Below, piece by piece: positions 41,458-52,426 of a DNA stretch of 64,000 nt. A program made the position numbers and the translations under genes. The stretch's first letter is position 1. Each line of letters begins with the position of its first letter. The stretch is taken from NCBI GenBank assembly GCA_003013855.2, contig PVNU02000853.1:124001-188000 (forward strand). Reading direction: 5' to 3'. The notes beneath the pieces were generated by a model. That model did no database searches, was not told the origin of the DNA, and worked only from the letters and a program-made list of their open reading frames with translations. This DNA comes from Liriodendron chinense (lineage: Eukaryota; Streptophyta; Magnoliopsida; Magnoliales; Magnoliaceae).

Positions 41458-43642
41458 ATGGCTGGGAACTCTGACGAGACCACCGTTCCTCTAGGCGATG
41501 CCACTCCGGAATCCTCTGCTTCTAGTAGTGCGAGGGTTCCGGCAGGGAGATATACAGCATCCGGGTATCCTTCTGTTTTATCGGAGGATCGGCTGGCTGA
41601 GTTACGAGAGAAATATCTTATCCCCGACTCAGTCATTCTCCGAATGCCCGGAGAAGGAGAGACACCAGACTCCCCTCCCCCAGGATGCGTAACTTTCTAC
41701 GAGTACCAACTCATCCTGGGGGTACGGCTCCCCCTCCATCCCTTCATACGCGACGTTCTACGATGTTTTAAGATTGCCCCCGGGCAGCTCATCGTGAACA
41801 GATGGAGGGTAGTTCTGGGCTCCTTTGCCCTCTGGGCTCAGGCCGGCAACGGGGAACTCTCGGCGGAGGAGTTCCTCCGTATGTTCCGTCTGAAGAAAGC
41901 ACCCTCCAGCGAAGGCTGGTACTACCTGTGCTACTGGCACCGGGATAACTTCGTGCTGGGGAAACCCTCCTCGAACTATCCCGGCTGGAGGAAACGGTGG
42001 TTCTATGCTTCCGGGAACTGGGAGTCTGCTTCCTCCAGGGGTCCAGGAGTTACCCGTTTTTTCTGTGAAGGTAAGCACAGTCCCGCATTGTGCAATTTTC
42101 TCCAGTTAAGATTTTAGGGTTTCACTTCATTCTTTGACATCTGTTTGTGCTCGCAGGTATCCCGGCCTTGAGAAAACCAAATTTGAAGGGAGGGATCAAC
42201 GAGAAAATAGTCAGGGTATACAAGGTGCCTGTTGGTGATAGGCACATCGAGACTTGCTTGTCTCCCTCGCGACTTGCAGCAGCGGGCTTAATATCCAGCG
42301 AAGAAGTCGTGATGACAAAGGCGGGAGAAAAGAGGGGTCTGTTGCCTCGTCTCAAGGGCACGAACTCCAAAAGGCAGAAGAAAACAACTGCCGAACCATC
42401 TCAACCACCCATCCGTAAGGGTAGCGATCAGCCTGCCCTTCTCGCGAGCATGGCGGGGGCACCGGCAGGGCCCAATATTCCCTCACTGGTGGTCGCACCT
42501 GGACCGCCAGTGATAAACATTGCTGACAACTCTCCGGATGGGGCAGGGTCCAGCTGCCCCCCAGCTGAAGAGGCTCGAGAGCAAATAGAGCCTCGAGAGC
42601 CGGCTCCTGTTCGCGAGCTGATCCCTGCTGCCGAGCAGGGACCTGCTCGCGAGTCGATGGCCCCACCTCGCTAGCCGGCTGGGTTGGTCGTTGCCCAACC
42701 GTCTGGAAGTGGGACATATTCTATCCCTCGCCACCTTCATCCAGTATGTAAATTTTTGTTCGAGAACGTTTCCCCCTAAACCTTCGGCTCTCTTCCCGAG
42801 CCAAGTCCTGAGAACCTCTTCCTCGAAGCGGGGGTGAGGATGGTTCAGGTAAAACCCTGCCAAGGCCTGCTTTAATCTGTTGTCACGCTCCAGAATACTT
42901 TATCTCACATTTTTCGTTACTTTTGCAGGGCTTAGATCTTATCCTGCGAACGAGGCGTGATATCGTTGCCGCCCGTCGCGTGATAGATGAAGCTGAGGGG
43001 AAGAGAGCTGCCTTGGAGAAGGCAGTTCAAGGAAGGGATCAACTCCTCAAGTCCCGTGAGGCGGTGATCTCTAAGAGAGATGAGAAAATTAAGATCCTCA
43101 TAGAGAAAGTCCAAGTTTTGACCGAGAGGTATCAAGCTTTGGACTCTAAGTTCGCGAAGCTCGCCGATCTGAAGGAGAAGGCGGAGAGAGAGAAGGAGAT
43201 CTTTCGCCAAGACAAGATCTCGTTGGAGGAGCGGCTTGCGGAGGCCAGGTCGCAGCTCAAAGAAGCCAACGACAGCTTGGAGAAGGAGCTCTCCGCTCTT
43301 GCACAGCTCAAGGACGACTCGATCCACTAGGACGAGGAGAAAGTCACCCTTGTAAAAATGCTCTCGGAGGAAGGTCCTCGGGCAATTTCTGAGTTCCGGA
43401 CTTTGCAGCTATATGACGATGAAAGATATGAGTCATATGATGCTGGTCGCGACTTCGCGCTAAGAGTAGTGCAACGAATGAACCCGTCCTTCGATATGGG
43501 GGAATTTGGGCGAGTCACGACCATCATAGCTGCAGAGGAGCAAGCTGCTGCTGAGAACGAGGTGACCGAAGCCACGCAGGCTGGAGGGGCTCTAGAAATG
43601 GGCCCTAAAGTCGAGAGCTCGGCTCCTCCTCCGAGAGATTGA
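41458..43642 (+). pseudogene. Element III antisense gene, two nonsense codons
   Basis: Exons 41458-42070, 42157-42848 and 42929-43642, with GT-AG introns of 86 and 80 bp and phases 1 and 0, exactly as in Element I. Exon 1 has the PF04195-like domain (RLPLHPFIRDVLRCFKIAPG, GWYYLCYWHRDNF). Exon 2 starts GIPALRKPNLKGGINEK and continues into a Pro/Ala-rich linker. Exon 3 is a coiled coil. In-frame TAG codons at 42672-42674 and 43328-43330 break it; the second replaces the Trp codon of Element I. Length without the stops is about 672 codons. Confidence 0.75.
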
Positions 43643-44202
43643 TTTTTCTTTTTGTTTTCCTTTCTCCTGTGCTCGCGAACAGATATTTTGTAAACATTTA
43701 TCATTTGATATTAATGAAAAGTTGTTTTTGAAAGTAGTGTTCTTGTTTACTTTCTTTCCTTTGTGTACTGAATGCCTTCCTGTTGCAATGAGTTATGCTC
43801 AACCCGGGGGGTCGTAGCGACCATGCCCTCGTGGAGATAGACTGATCTATCGATTGAGATGTAATGTGCTCAATCCGGGGGGTCGTGACGACCATACCCT
43901 CGTAGAGATAGACTGATCTATCGATTGAGAGATGTAATGTGCTCAATCCGGGGGGTTGTGACGACCATACCCTCGTAGAGATAGACTGATCTATCGATTG
44001 AGACTCAAGTTTACCAAGGGTAGGTCATCCATAAAATGGAAATGCGACCATCCTAGGTGAATTTAACCCTACCAAAGGTAGGCAATTGGCCAAGGGATTG
44101 TATGCATCCTCTTCAGGGCTATTCAGGTCCAAGTAAATGGAATAGCGACCAAAAGATATCTTTCACTTTATTCATAAAATGTTGTTATGAATTACATCGA
44201 AT
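43643..44202. repeat. Element III spacer with three tandem units of about 70 bp
   Basis: Three units (about 43799-43869, 43870-43942, 43943-44010), each with CTCAA(C/T)CCGGGGGGT, CGACCAT(A/G)CCCTCGT and GATAGACTGATCTATCGATT. The last word is an imperfect palindrome. One diverged unit is present in reverse orientation in Element I near 8040-8100. Then a CCATTTACTTGG region like that at 7860. Confidence 0.8.
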
Positions 44203-47200
44203 CTATGGGTAATATCGTAGCAAATGCTTCACGTGCCAAGGGCGACGTACGGGCTTTCCCTGCATGTCTTCAAGGTAATAAGTACCGGGTCGCACAATCT
44301 TAATAACCCAATAAGGGCCTTCCCAATTTGGATCCAGCGAACGAGCGGGAACCCCGAGTCTTTGCCTTAGGACCAAATCTCCGAGCTGGAAGGACCTAGG
44401 CCGAACTTTAGCATTTTGATAGCGAGCAATACGTTGCTGATATGCGACCGCTCGTAATTGGGAGGTATTTCTTCGTTCTTCCAAGAGGTCGAGATGAAGT
44501 CGAAGATCTTCCTGATTACCTATGGGGTCATACTGTTCGATCCGATACGAGGGCACTTGAATTTCCACTGGTACTACCGCATCGACACCAAATGCTAAGG
44601 AAAAAGGGGTCTCACCCGTTGATATACGAGTTGTAGTCCTATATGCCCATAATACCTCTGGTAGATGTTCTGGCCATTCACCTTTGCATTCACCAAGCTT
44701 GGTTTTTAAATGGTGCTTAATGATTTTGTTCACAGCCTCAACCTGCCCATTCGCCTGAGGATGATATGGAGAAGTGCGGAGATTACGTATCTTCCATTTA
44801 TCACAAAATTCGTCAAAGGCCGCGTTGTCGAACTGCGTTCCGTTGTCGGTAATTATAGTATGAGGGAGTCCGAAACGGCATATAATATTTCTCCATATGA
44901 ACTTGGTAGTTTGTTTCTCAGTAATCTTGGCTAATGGTTCTGCCTCGGCCCATTTGGTGAAGTAATCAACCGCCACAACTGCGAACTTATTTTGTCCCTT
45001 TCCCATGGGCAAGGGTCCAATGATATCGACCCCCCACTGAGCGAAAGGCCAAGGGCTATCAACTGGAGTCATCCGTTCGGATGGTACATGAGGTATAGGT
45101 GAATATCGTTGGCACTTGTCACATTTTTTAGAAAATTCAATTGCATCTGCTTTCATAGTGGGCCAATAATATCCTTGCCACATCGCCTTATATGCTAGGG
45201 ATCGCCCCCTGGGGTGATTACCACATGCCCCCTGGTGTACTTCGTCTAGAACACGAAGTGCTTCTTCTAGATGAAGACACCTTAAATAAGGCAAGGAAAA
45301 GCTCTTGCGCAATAATATTCCGTCTTGCAAGGTATACCTAGCAGCCCGAAGGCGAATTTGTCTTGCAGCTTTCTTGTCCTCTGGTAGGTATCCGTCTCTG
45401 AGATACAGGATGATGGGATCCATCCAGCATGGAGATGATTGTACCGATATTACTTGCTCGAGAGTCGCTTGGTCGATACTTAGGTTCTGACGATGCTCGA
45501 TGGGGACCGAATGTGATAACTCAGATTCTGGTGCAGAGGCGAGCTTTGCCAGGGAATCGGCAAGTTGGTTCTTCTCGCGAGGAATATGATTTATTTCATA
45601 AGTCTTCAGTTTTGCGAGTAGGATGAGGACACGAGACTTGTATAAGGCCATCCTTTCTTCTTTGGCCTCGAATTCACCGAGAACTTGGTTGACAATGAGC
45701 TGGGAGTCGCTATGAATTAATAGATTCTGAATTGCGAGGACAATGGCCAGTTCGAGACCAACGATCAGGGCCTCATATTCTGCTTCATTATTTGAGACAC
45801 GAGAATCGAAACGTAGAGCATACTGGAAATGTGACCCGTCGGGAGCCACTAAAATCAGGCCCGCTCCGCTGCCAGTGGCCCGCGACGACCCGTCCACGAA
45901 GAGTGACCAAGGAGGCTGGTCGCTGGTCATGGTATTATCATCGGAGGAGTATGTGAATTCGGCGATGAAGTCAGCCACGGCCTGACCCTTGACTGCGGTC
46001 CTGGGACAGAATGAGATATCGTGCTCGCTGATCTCGACCGCCCATTTAGTTAAGCGTCCGGAAGCCTCAGGTTTTTGAAGGACTTGCCGTAGTGGATGAT
46101 TTGTTGGTACTACGATAGCATGGGCTTGAAAGTATGGTCGCAGTTTTCGAGCTGCCGTAACTAAGGCCAGGGCCAGCTTTTCCATATCAGAATACCGAGT
46201 TTCCGCATCAACCATTGCTCGACTGATATAATAAACGGGACTTTGCACCCCAGAATCTTCTCTTATTAAAGCGGCGCTAACGGCCGTAGAGGACACAGAT
46301 AAATACAGAATGAGTTGCTCATGTGCTACAGGTTTAGATAAAATGGGGGGTGTGCTCATGTATAGCTTCAATTGTTGAAAGGCTTCCTCACATTGTGGCG
46401 TCCATTTCCAATCAGACTTGGCCGTTGCATGAAGGAGTTTGAAGAATGGTAAGCACTTGTCGGATGCTCGCGAGATGAATCTATTCAATGATGCGATGCG
46501 ACCAGCCAGACGCTGGACGTCCTTCAGAGTGGTGGGGGATTTCATCTCTACCAATGCTTTTATATTTTCAGGATTTGCCTCAATTCCGCGCTGACCAACC
46601 ATGAACCCGAGAAATTTTCCTGTAGACACTCCGAATGCACATTTTTCTGGGTTCAATTTCATTTGATACCTCCTCATTAGGTCGAAGGCTTCTCGAAGAT
46701 CAGAAATATGATCATCTTCTACGGTGCTTTTCACGAGCATGTCATCGACATAAACTTCCATATTCCTACCGATTTGAGCGGCGAATATTTTGTTGACGAG
46801 ACGTTGATAAGTGGCCCCTGCATTTTTAAGACCGAACGACATTACCTGGTAGCAATATAATCCCCGATCTGTGATGAAGGCGGTATGCTGGCTATCAGGT
46901 GGATGCATCATGATCTGGTTGTAACCAGAATAAGCATCCATAAAACTGAGCAGAGCGTGTCCAGCTGTTGAATCGACCAACTGGTCAATCCGCGGTGTCG
47001 GGAAGCTATCTTTGGGGCATGCTTTGTTCAAATCTGAATAGTTGACGCACATTCTCCATTTGCCATTAGCTTTCCGGACGAGAACCACGTTCGCGACCCA
47101 CTCTGGGTAGTCTACTTCTTTCATGAAATTGACCGTGAGTAGCTTCTCGACTTCAGCTTTGATCGCCATTTGTCTTTCTGCAGTGAAGGCACGTCGACGC

Positions 47201-47370
47201 TGATGTACGGGCTTATGTTTCGAGTCGATATTGAGACGATGTACAATGACATTGGGGTCGATGCCTGGCATATCTTTATGAGACCAAGCGAACACGTCTT
47301 GGTATTCGGTGAGGAAACGGACCAGATCTTCATGATGGACACTGGTTAAAGAGGATCCAATGTATACGAC
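44203..47370 (-). pseudogene. Element III pol: RT, two RNase H domains, integrase
   Basis: On the - strand from 47370: reverse transcriptase (VCNYSDLNKACPKDSF near 47050, written MCVNYSDL in this copy; YVDDMLVKS near 46750), RNase H (near 46310), second RNase H from LFVDGSS (near 45900), then complete integrase: DEVHQGACGNH and KKCDKCQR (45245-45110), WGVDIIGP (near 45040), ITDNGTQFDN (near 44850), GQVEAVNK (near 44745). It ends RRPWHVKHLLRYYP. The domains are intact, but the 5' end is cut by the 1600-bp insertion at 47371, which separates it from gag-protease. About 93 per cent similar to Element I by eye. Confidence 0.9.
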
Positions 47371-48970
47371 TGTTCGCTTCCCCAAGTGTAGGGTTGCGAT
47401 GTAGTAATAAACTCGGTAAGACCGAGGTCGATCCACAGGGACTTATGTAAGATCTCACAAATTCATCCACAAGTTTCTATTGAAGTCTACTAATCAGATT
47501 TTGAATAGAATGTCTGTGATTAACAGTTTAAGCTAATTCGAATGTAACCAATTATAAGAAGGCACTAGGGTTCAAGGATCCACTTGTAGCAATCCTTGAT
47601 GTTCAATCCGCTGTGGTTTCCCATTCTCTCAACTAGAATCACCAGTCAGGTCTATCTAGTCGGATGATAGAGCTGTAAAACCAAAAGTCTGTAATATGTA
47701 AGTTCTGTGCATAAAGTTCACTCAATCTAGGCTGATCTGAGCATGCTCAATGCATAGGTCATTCACCTTTTCTATAGGTCCAGTTCATAATCATAACCAT
47801 CCTCAAGTCCTCTCACAAGACAAGGCTAGATCAGGATTTGAACTGGATTCAAATTATATGCACAGTCCATACATATTCCAGAAAATCAACCAAAACTAGA
47901 ACTTTGGCATGAAGCCCCTTTATGAAGAGCTTGGTACTAGAGCGCACTCCAATTCCTCGGATCATACAGGTCTAGACCGTTGCAAACAAATTAAGCAGAT
48001 AAGTAATTCATCCAAACATCCATGAGTCATCACAAGACTAAGAGAAATTACTTAAAAACTTGTATAAACTTCAAACCTTAGTTCATAATCCTTAATTCCA
48101 AACTGAAAACCACTTAATTACGAATTAAAACATCTTGGATACACTACAAGCTTCACCTCTTAGCCCTAGCTAAGAGGTTTAGCTGCTCATGATCCAAGGA
48201 AACATGAAACAACTCCTAAAAGAATGAAAAAAGCAAAGCAAACCAAAAGGAGTTGTGAAACTCCAATCTTCCACTTCCACAGTCTCCAACCTCACTTCCA
48301 GCCTTCCAGCCTCCCTTAGGAACAATCCCTAGGTGTCTATTTATAGTTTGGAGGAGTCCTTTACGCAAGAAAGATCCAGAATTTGCGTAATACTACGCAC
48401 TTGCGCAGGAATTTTCGGAGTTCTCATAATAGAAAGAGGCAGTTTACGCTGGCCGACCAGTCGTGACCGGTTGGCCTCAATGTAAGGTCACTCCAGCAAC
48501 GTTGTCCGACCGGTCATGACCAGTCGGAGGTCTTCAACAATGTTTCAGCAACCATGGCCATCAATCCAGTAGCTATGCCCGACCGGTCATGACCGGTCGG
48601 GCCTATGAACCCTTTAGTCCAGCAGCAGTAGCCGACCGGTCATGACCGGTCGGACTGGCTGGTCAGCTGTCCAATGCATTCTGTGTTGTGTCCGACCGGT
48701 CTTGACCGGTCTGGCTTATTTTTCTTCATTCTTTCTTTCTTTCTTTCTTCTTTTCTCTTCTCTCCTTGCTTGTCTTTCTTTGATTCTTCTTCATGCTTCA
48801 TCTAATGGTCTTTAACACTTGTAAGAAACTCCACTTAGCCTTCAAATGGTGAGCTCTCCATCTTGTCCCTACAATCACACATTATGCATTAAGTTAGTTC
48901 TTTAAACGTATATATCGTGCATAATGAGTGATGCATTGGGGTTAGAATATGCATAATTATGAGCTCAACA
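47371..48970 (-). mobile_element. 1600-bp TG...CA insertion in Element III pol, probable solo LTR
   Basis: Starts TGTTCGCTTCCCC and ends GAGCTCAACA on +, so TG...CA ends on both strands. 5-bp duplication ACGAC at 47366-47370 and 48971-48975. No ORF of note and no internal LTR pair, which fits a solo LTR. It holds five copies of a GACCGGTCATGACCGGTC-type palindrome (48450-48712). Sequence near 48120-48200 (CTTCACCTCTTAGC...TAGCTAAGAGGTTTAG) resembles 61000-61040. Strand is a guess from the palindrome-distal GTGGATCGACCTCGG end. Confidence 0.8.
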
Positions 48971-48975
48971 ACGAC

Positions 48976-51291
48976 CCTGGACGGGTCGCCTTTAGTTAAG
49001 TGAATCGCCACTGTTTCTTCCCCAGGAGTTCCTGATTGGAGAGTATTCTCTCTCGAATCCAACGAAGTGTTGGTGGGAAAGTTGGGTGAACCCTGTGCTA
49101 TCTCCATAACGGGTGTCGCTTGAGCCTTCTTTCGATTTTGTAGGGCTATCTGGTAGCAAGACCGTGCCTCCTGTTGACTTCCTCCCACGACCCCGATACC
49201 ATTTGGGGTAGGAAATTTGACACACAGATATGAAGGGTGCAAGGCTGCCCCAATCTTAGTAAGAGATGGCCGCCCCAAAATGGCGTTGTACGCTGATTTT
49301 CGATCCACCACGAGGAAGTTTACGAAGACGGTAGTCTTCGTTGGATTTTCTCCAAAAGTAACTGGGAGATCAATGCTTCCTTCAGGTGTAACTACCTCAC
49401 CTCTGAAACCGACGAGGGGGGTTGAAACTGGCTTAAGTAGGCTTCTGGCAAGTGCCATCTTGTTGAAAGCCTCCAAGTATAGAATATCGGCTGAGCTACT
49501 TGTATCCACCATAATTCGATGTGTCAGATAATTTGATACCTTCAATGTGACTACGATGGAGTCTTCGTGCGGGAAGTGAATTCCCATTGCATCTTCGAGA
49601 GTGAAGGAAATTGGAGGATGGCTAGTTTTTGACGAGCTAGACGTCTGTTCCAACCAATAGATTTGCTGGGGTTCTTTGGACGTCTTTCGAGCGTATGCTT
49701 TTCTTGAAGCTTGAGAGTCGCCCCCGCAAGCTGGTCCTCCGACGATGGTGCGGATTTCTCCCGTAGGCTCAGCGTCCTCTTGGTCAGTTTGATGATGAGG
49801 TTGTTCCTTTTGGCGAGATGAGGTCTTCGTCCTATCTGGTGATTGATTTTTACGAGCAACATAATCCTGGAGATGGCCTTTTCGAATAAGGGCTTCGATA
49901 TGGTCTCGTAGAGAGATGCAGTCTTGGGTTCTATGCCCGTGATCTTTGTGGAAGTAACAGAACTTACTCTTGTCTCTCTTTTCAGGATCGGATTTGATCT
50001 TTGCAGGCCACTTTACATATGGCATGTGTTTAATCTCCATTAGAACCTTTTCATGAGACCGATTAAGAGGAGTGTAGTTATGATATTTACCAGAATAAGG
50101 CTTCTTGGGGGAACGATCGCGTTGATCACGACGATATTTTTTATTTGTAGAAGAGGCTCCTTTTGGCTTGCGTTTCTTACCCTGTACTCCATGGCGTGTC
50201 AATGCGACTTCTTCTGCATTGATATACTTCTGAGCTTTGGCTTGGAACTCTGCCATAGTTTTTGGAAGACTCTTATCTAAAGCAAACCTGAATTTCTCGC
50301 TCGTTATTCCGGCTATGAGGGCTGTAAGACCTTTTTCTTCAGTATAACCCTCAGTTTGAACGGCTTCGGCAGTGAACCGTACTGTAAACTCCTTTATTGT
50401 CTCCCTATGCTGCTGTTTCAGATCCATCAGATGGGAGGCTGGCTTCTTAATGCGAATGCTTCCCATGAATTGAGAAAGGAATATCTCCGACAACTGGGAA
50501 AAGGAGCTGATGGAACGAGGCTTTAATCCCCGGAACCACGTACGAGCTGCTTCCTTCAATGTTAGGGAGAAAGCCCTACACATGATTTCTGAGCCATGTC
50601 CCTCCAACTCCATGAGAGACCTGTATGTTTCTAGATGTTCAAGAGGATCACTAGTACCTGTATACGGGGTGATAACAGGCGTTCGATACTTTTTAGGTAA
50701 CGGTGCCTCCATAACCTCGCTAGTAAAGGAAGACTCGGATTGATGTATCGCCGCCATAATGGTAGATGGCCGATTTGCCTGGTATCGCTGTTCCATGACA
50801 TCAAAACGATCATGGATTCTTTTTAGATCTCCTTCCCATGGTAGGGTATAGCCTGAAGTTTCGGCGGTGGAGCCTTGAGGTTGAGGTTGTCGAGACGAAC
50901 TAGAATGTATAAAATGTGGAGACGGCACAGGGAGATGGCTGCCAAGTGGTGGGACCTGTGGTTTGTCCATAGAATGTCTGGATGCCACTGGTATGGGCTA
51001 CGGTGGTAACCCCTCGGAAGGTTGTCTCTGCGGTTTGGGGAAATGCTGATCAAGCCAATTCGACAGGGCCTGAGCTCCGGCATTTAGAGTTAGAAGAGTA
51101 TTTCCGAGGAAACGCAGGACATCGTCTTGATTTCCAGAAGCCTCCAATAATGGGTTTGCTGATGGCATATTTGGGGCTCCTTGAGGGATATTTGTCGAAG
51201 TGGGTGGAAGAGCAGGTATGGAATCCGTCTCATCGGGCGGAGGTGGTGCCTGCCTTGAAGTCGAAGGATGAACAGCCTTTTTAGGAGGCAT
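48976..51291 (-). pseudogene. Element III gag and protease, broken
   Basis: Gag starts at 51291 (MPPKKAVHPS). A TAG at 51000-50998 stops it, and the frame is open again from 50988 to the pol insertion at 48976. Gag core (TWFRGLKPRSISSFSQLSEI) near 50540, CX2HX4HX4C knuckle near 49970-49930, protease near 49520 with the active site changed from DTG to DTS (MVDTSSSADIL). The two breaks are different from the frameshift in Element I gag. Confidence 0.9.
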
Positions 51292-51364
51292 CGCAAAAGG
51301 ATTTTAATCGATGGTAAGAACGATTGATTTGGACGATCAAGTCGTTCCCACAGACGGCGCCAGC

Positions 51365-52426
51365 TGTTAACGTCAGATTCTGTAACAGGATCCTCCGGTC
51401 GTTCACCTTCTCTTCAACAGGGATTTCCTCCGCCAGACCTGTAAAGAGACAGAAAGCAACTAAGGGTGGCTGATGTCCAGCCGTTAGCCCTCCGATGCTT
51501 AAGTCAGGCAAAGTAAGAAGAATAGCCAAGCAAAGCGAGACCAGGGATTGAATATTGTGTGTACCTTTCTCTTAATGGAGTCATCCCTTTATATAGATCT
51601 GAAGCGATCCAATCTGTTACGTAAGATATCGAGATCCCGCTGATTTCGTGTACGATATAGGATCCCGCTGATTTCGTGTACGATATAGGATCCCGCTGAT
51701 TTTGTGGGATAAGATCCTTATCCTTAGAGACGAGATCTAACCCAATTACTTATTTTGGCAATCACGTTCCTTGATAACAATCCCTTGAGATTCGGAACCA
51801 CGAGAAGATAAGCCCAAAATCGACCTATACGGGCTGCTGGTAGGCGTGGTAGTAGCGCTGATTGCTCATATAGAGCTGGAAGCCGTAGTTGGAGTCATAA
51901 CCGGCGAAAAGGAAGGAGACGCCGAAGGAGCGGAGACCACCGAACTGGGTGTAGCCCTGCTTGGTGTCACAGAGGGATTGGACAAGCTGCTCGACGGGAA
52001 TCGGGTGCTGGTACTGAAGGCAAAGGGGTGTTGCCACAGAAAAAGCTGTTCGTATGTTGGAATATGGTCGCGAGTCCAAGTGCTTGCTCATTTAGATGTA
52101 ACACTTTTCAACGACTTGTGAGAAGGTCTGCTCGCAGATCAAGAAGGGAATCTCTGCTTTACCTGACTATCGGCTATGGGAGCTTGAGGCCTTGCGAATA
52201 GGTGCTCCGTATTTATCCATCCTGCGACTCTCGAACAGCTTATCTCGAGAGTCGCATGGACGTCCCGCACTTATCCAATCTACGACTCCCGAGCATACGA
52301 TCTCGAGAGTCGAATGGGCATTCCGTATTTACTCGATCTGCAACTCTCGCTCAGATGATCTCGAGAGTCGGATGGGCGTCCGCGTAAAATCAGCTAAGTT
52401 GGATCTCCATCATTTTGCCTATAACA
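51365..52426 (-). repeat. 5' LTR of Element III (complete)
   Basis: 1062 bp. On the - strand starts TGTTATAGGC and ends GACGTTAACA. Contains three GACTCTCG...CGAGAGTC hairpin units (about 52215-52375), the proteasome-derived segment (51864-52013), three 29-bp GATCCCGCTGATTT units (51633-51705), TATA box (51588-51599) and the R/U5 motif (about 51461-51505). The primer-binding site TGGCGCCGTCTGTGGGAA lies at about 51362-51345. Confidence 0.93.
51864..52013 (-). pseudogene. Captured 20S proteasome alpha-4 (PAC1-type) fragment in Element III 5' LTR
   Basis: An 88-codon ORF on the - strand (52091-51825) has about 50 codons that match the alpha-4 subunit of the 20S proteasome: PVEQLVQSLCDTKQGYTQ, then GGLR, FGVSFLFAG and FQLYMS. 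These words are diagnostic for alpha-4 and differ from other alpha subunits as I know them. Flanking codons (before YQHP, after LYMSN) do not match. The fragment is in sense orientation, in U3, about 270 bp upstream of the LTR TATA box, so LTR-initiated RNA would carry it only in its 3' end. Confidence 0.8.

Larger units (their letters stand above)
40062..52426 (-). mobile_element. Element III: Tat-type Ty3/gypsy element between GLR-b and GLR-c
   Basis: - strand orientation. The 5' LTR is 52426-51365 (1062 bp), the 3' LTR 41022-40062 (truncated at its outer end by about 72 bp). Coding domains are very similar to Element I, but U3 is mostly different. Pol is split by a 1600-bp insertion at 47371-48970. 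The antisense gene lies on the + strand at 41458-43642. No target duplication can be tested because the left end is deleted. The right flank, from ATCGCCAACATG at 52427, is host sequence similar to 27606 onwards. Confidence 0.93.
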
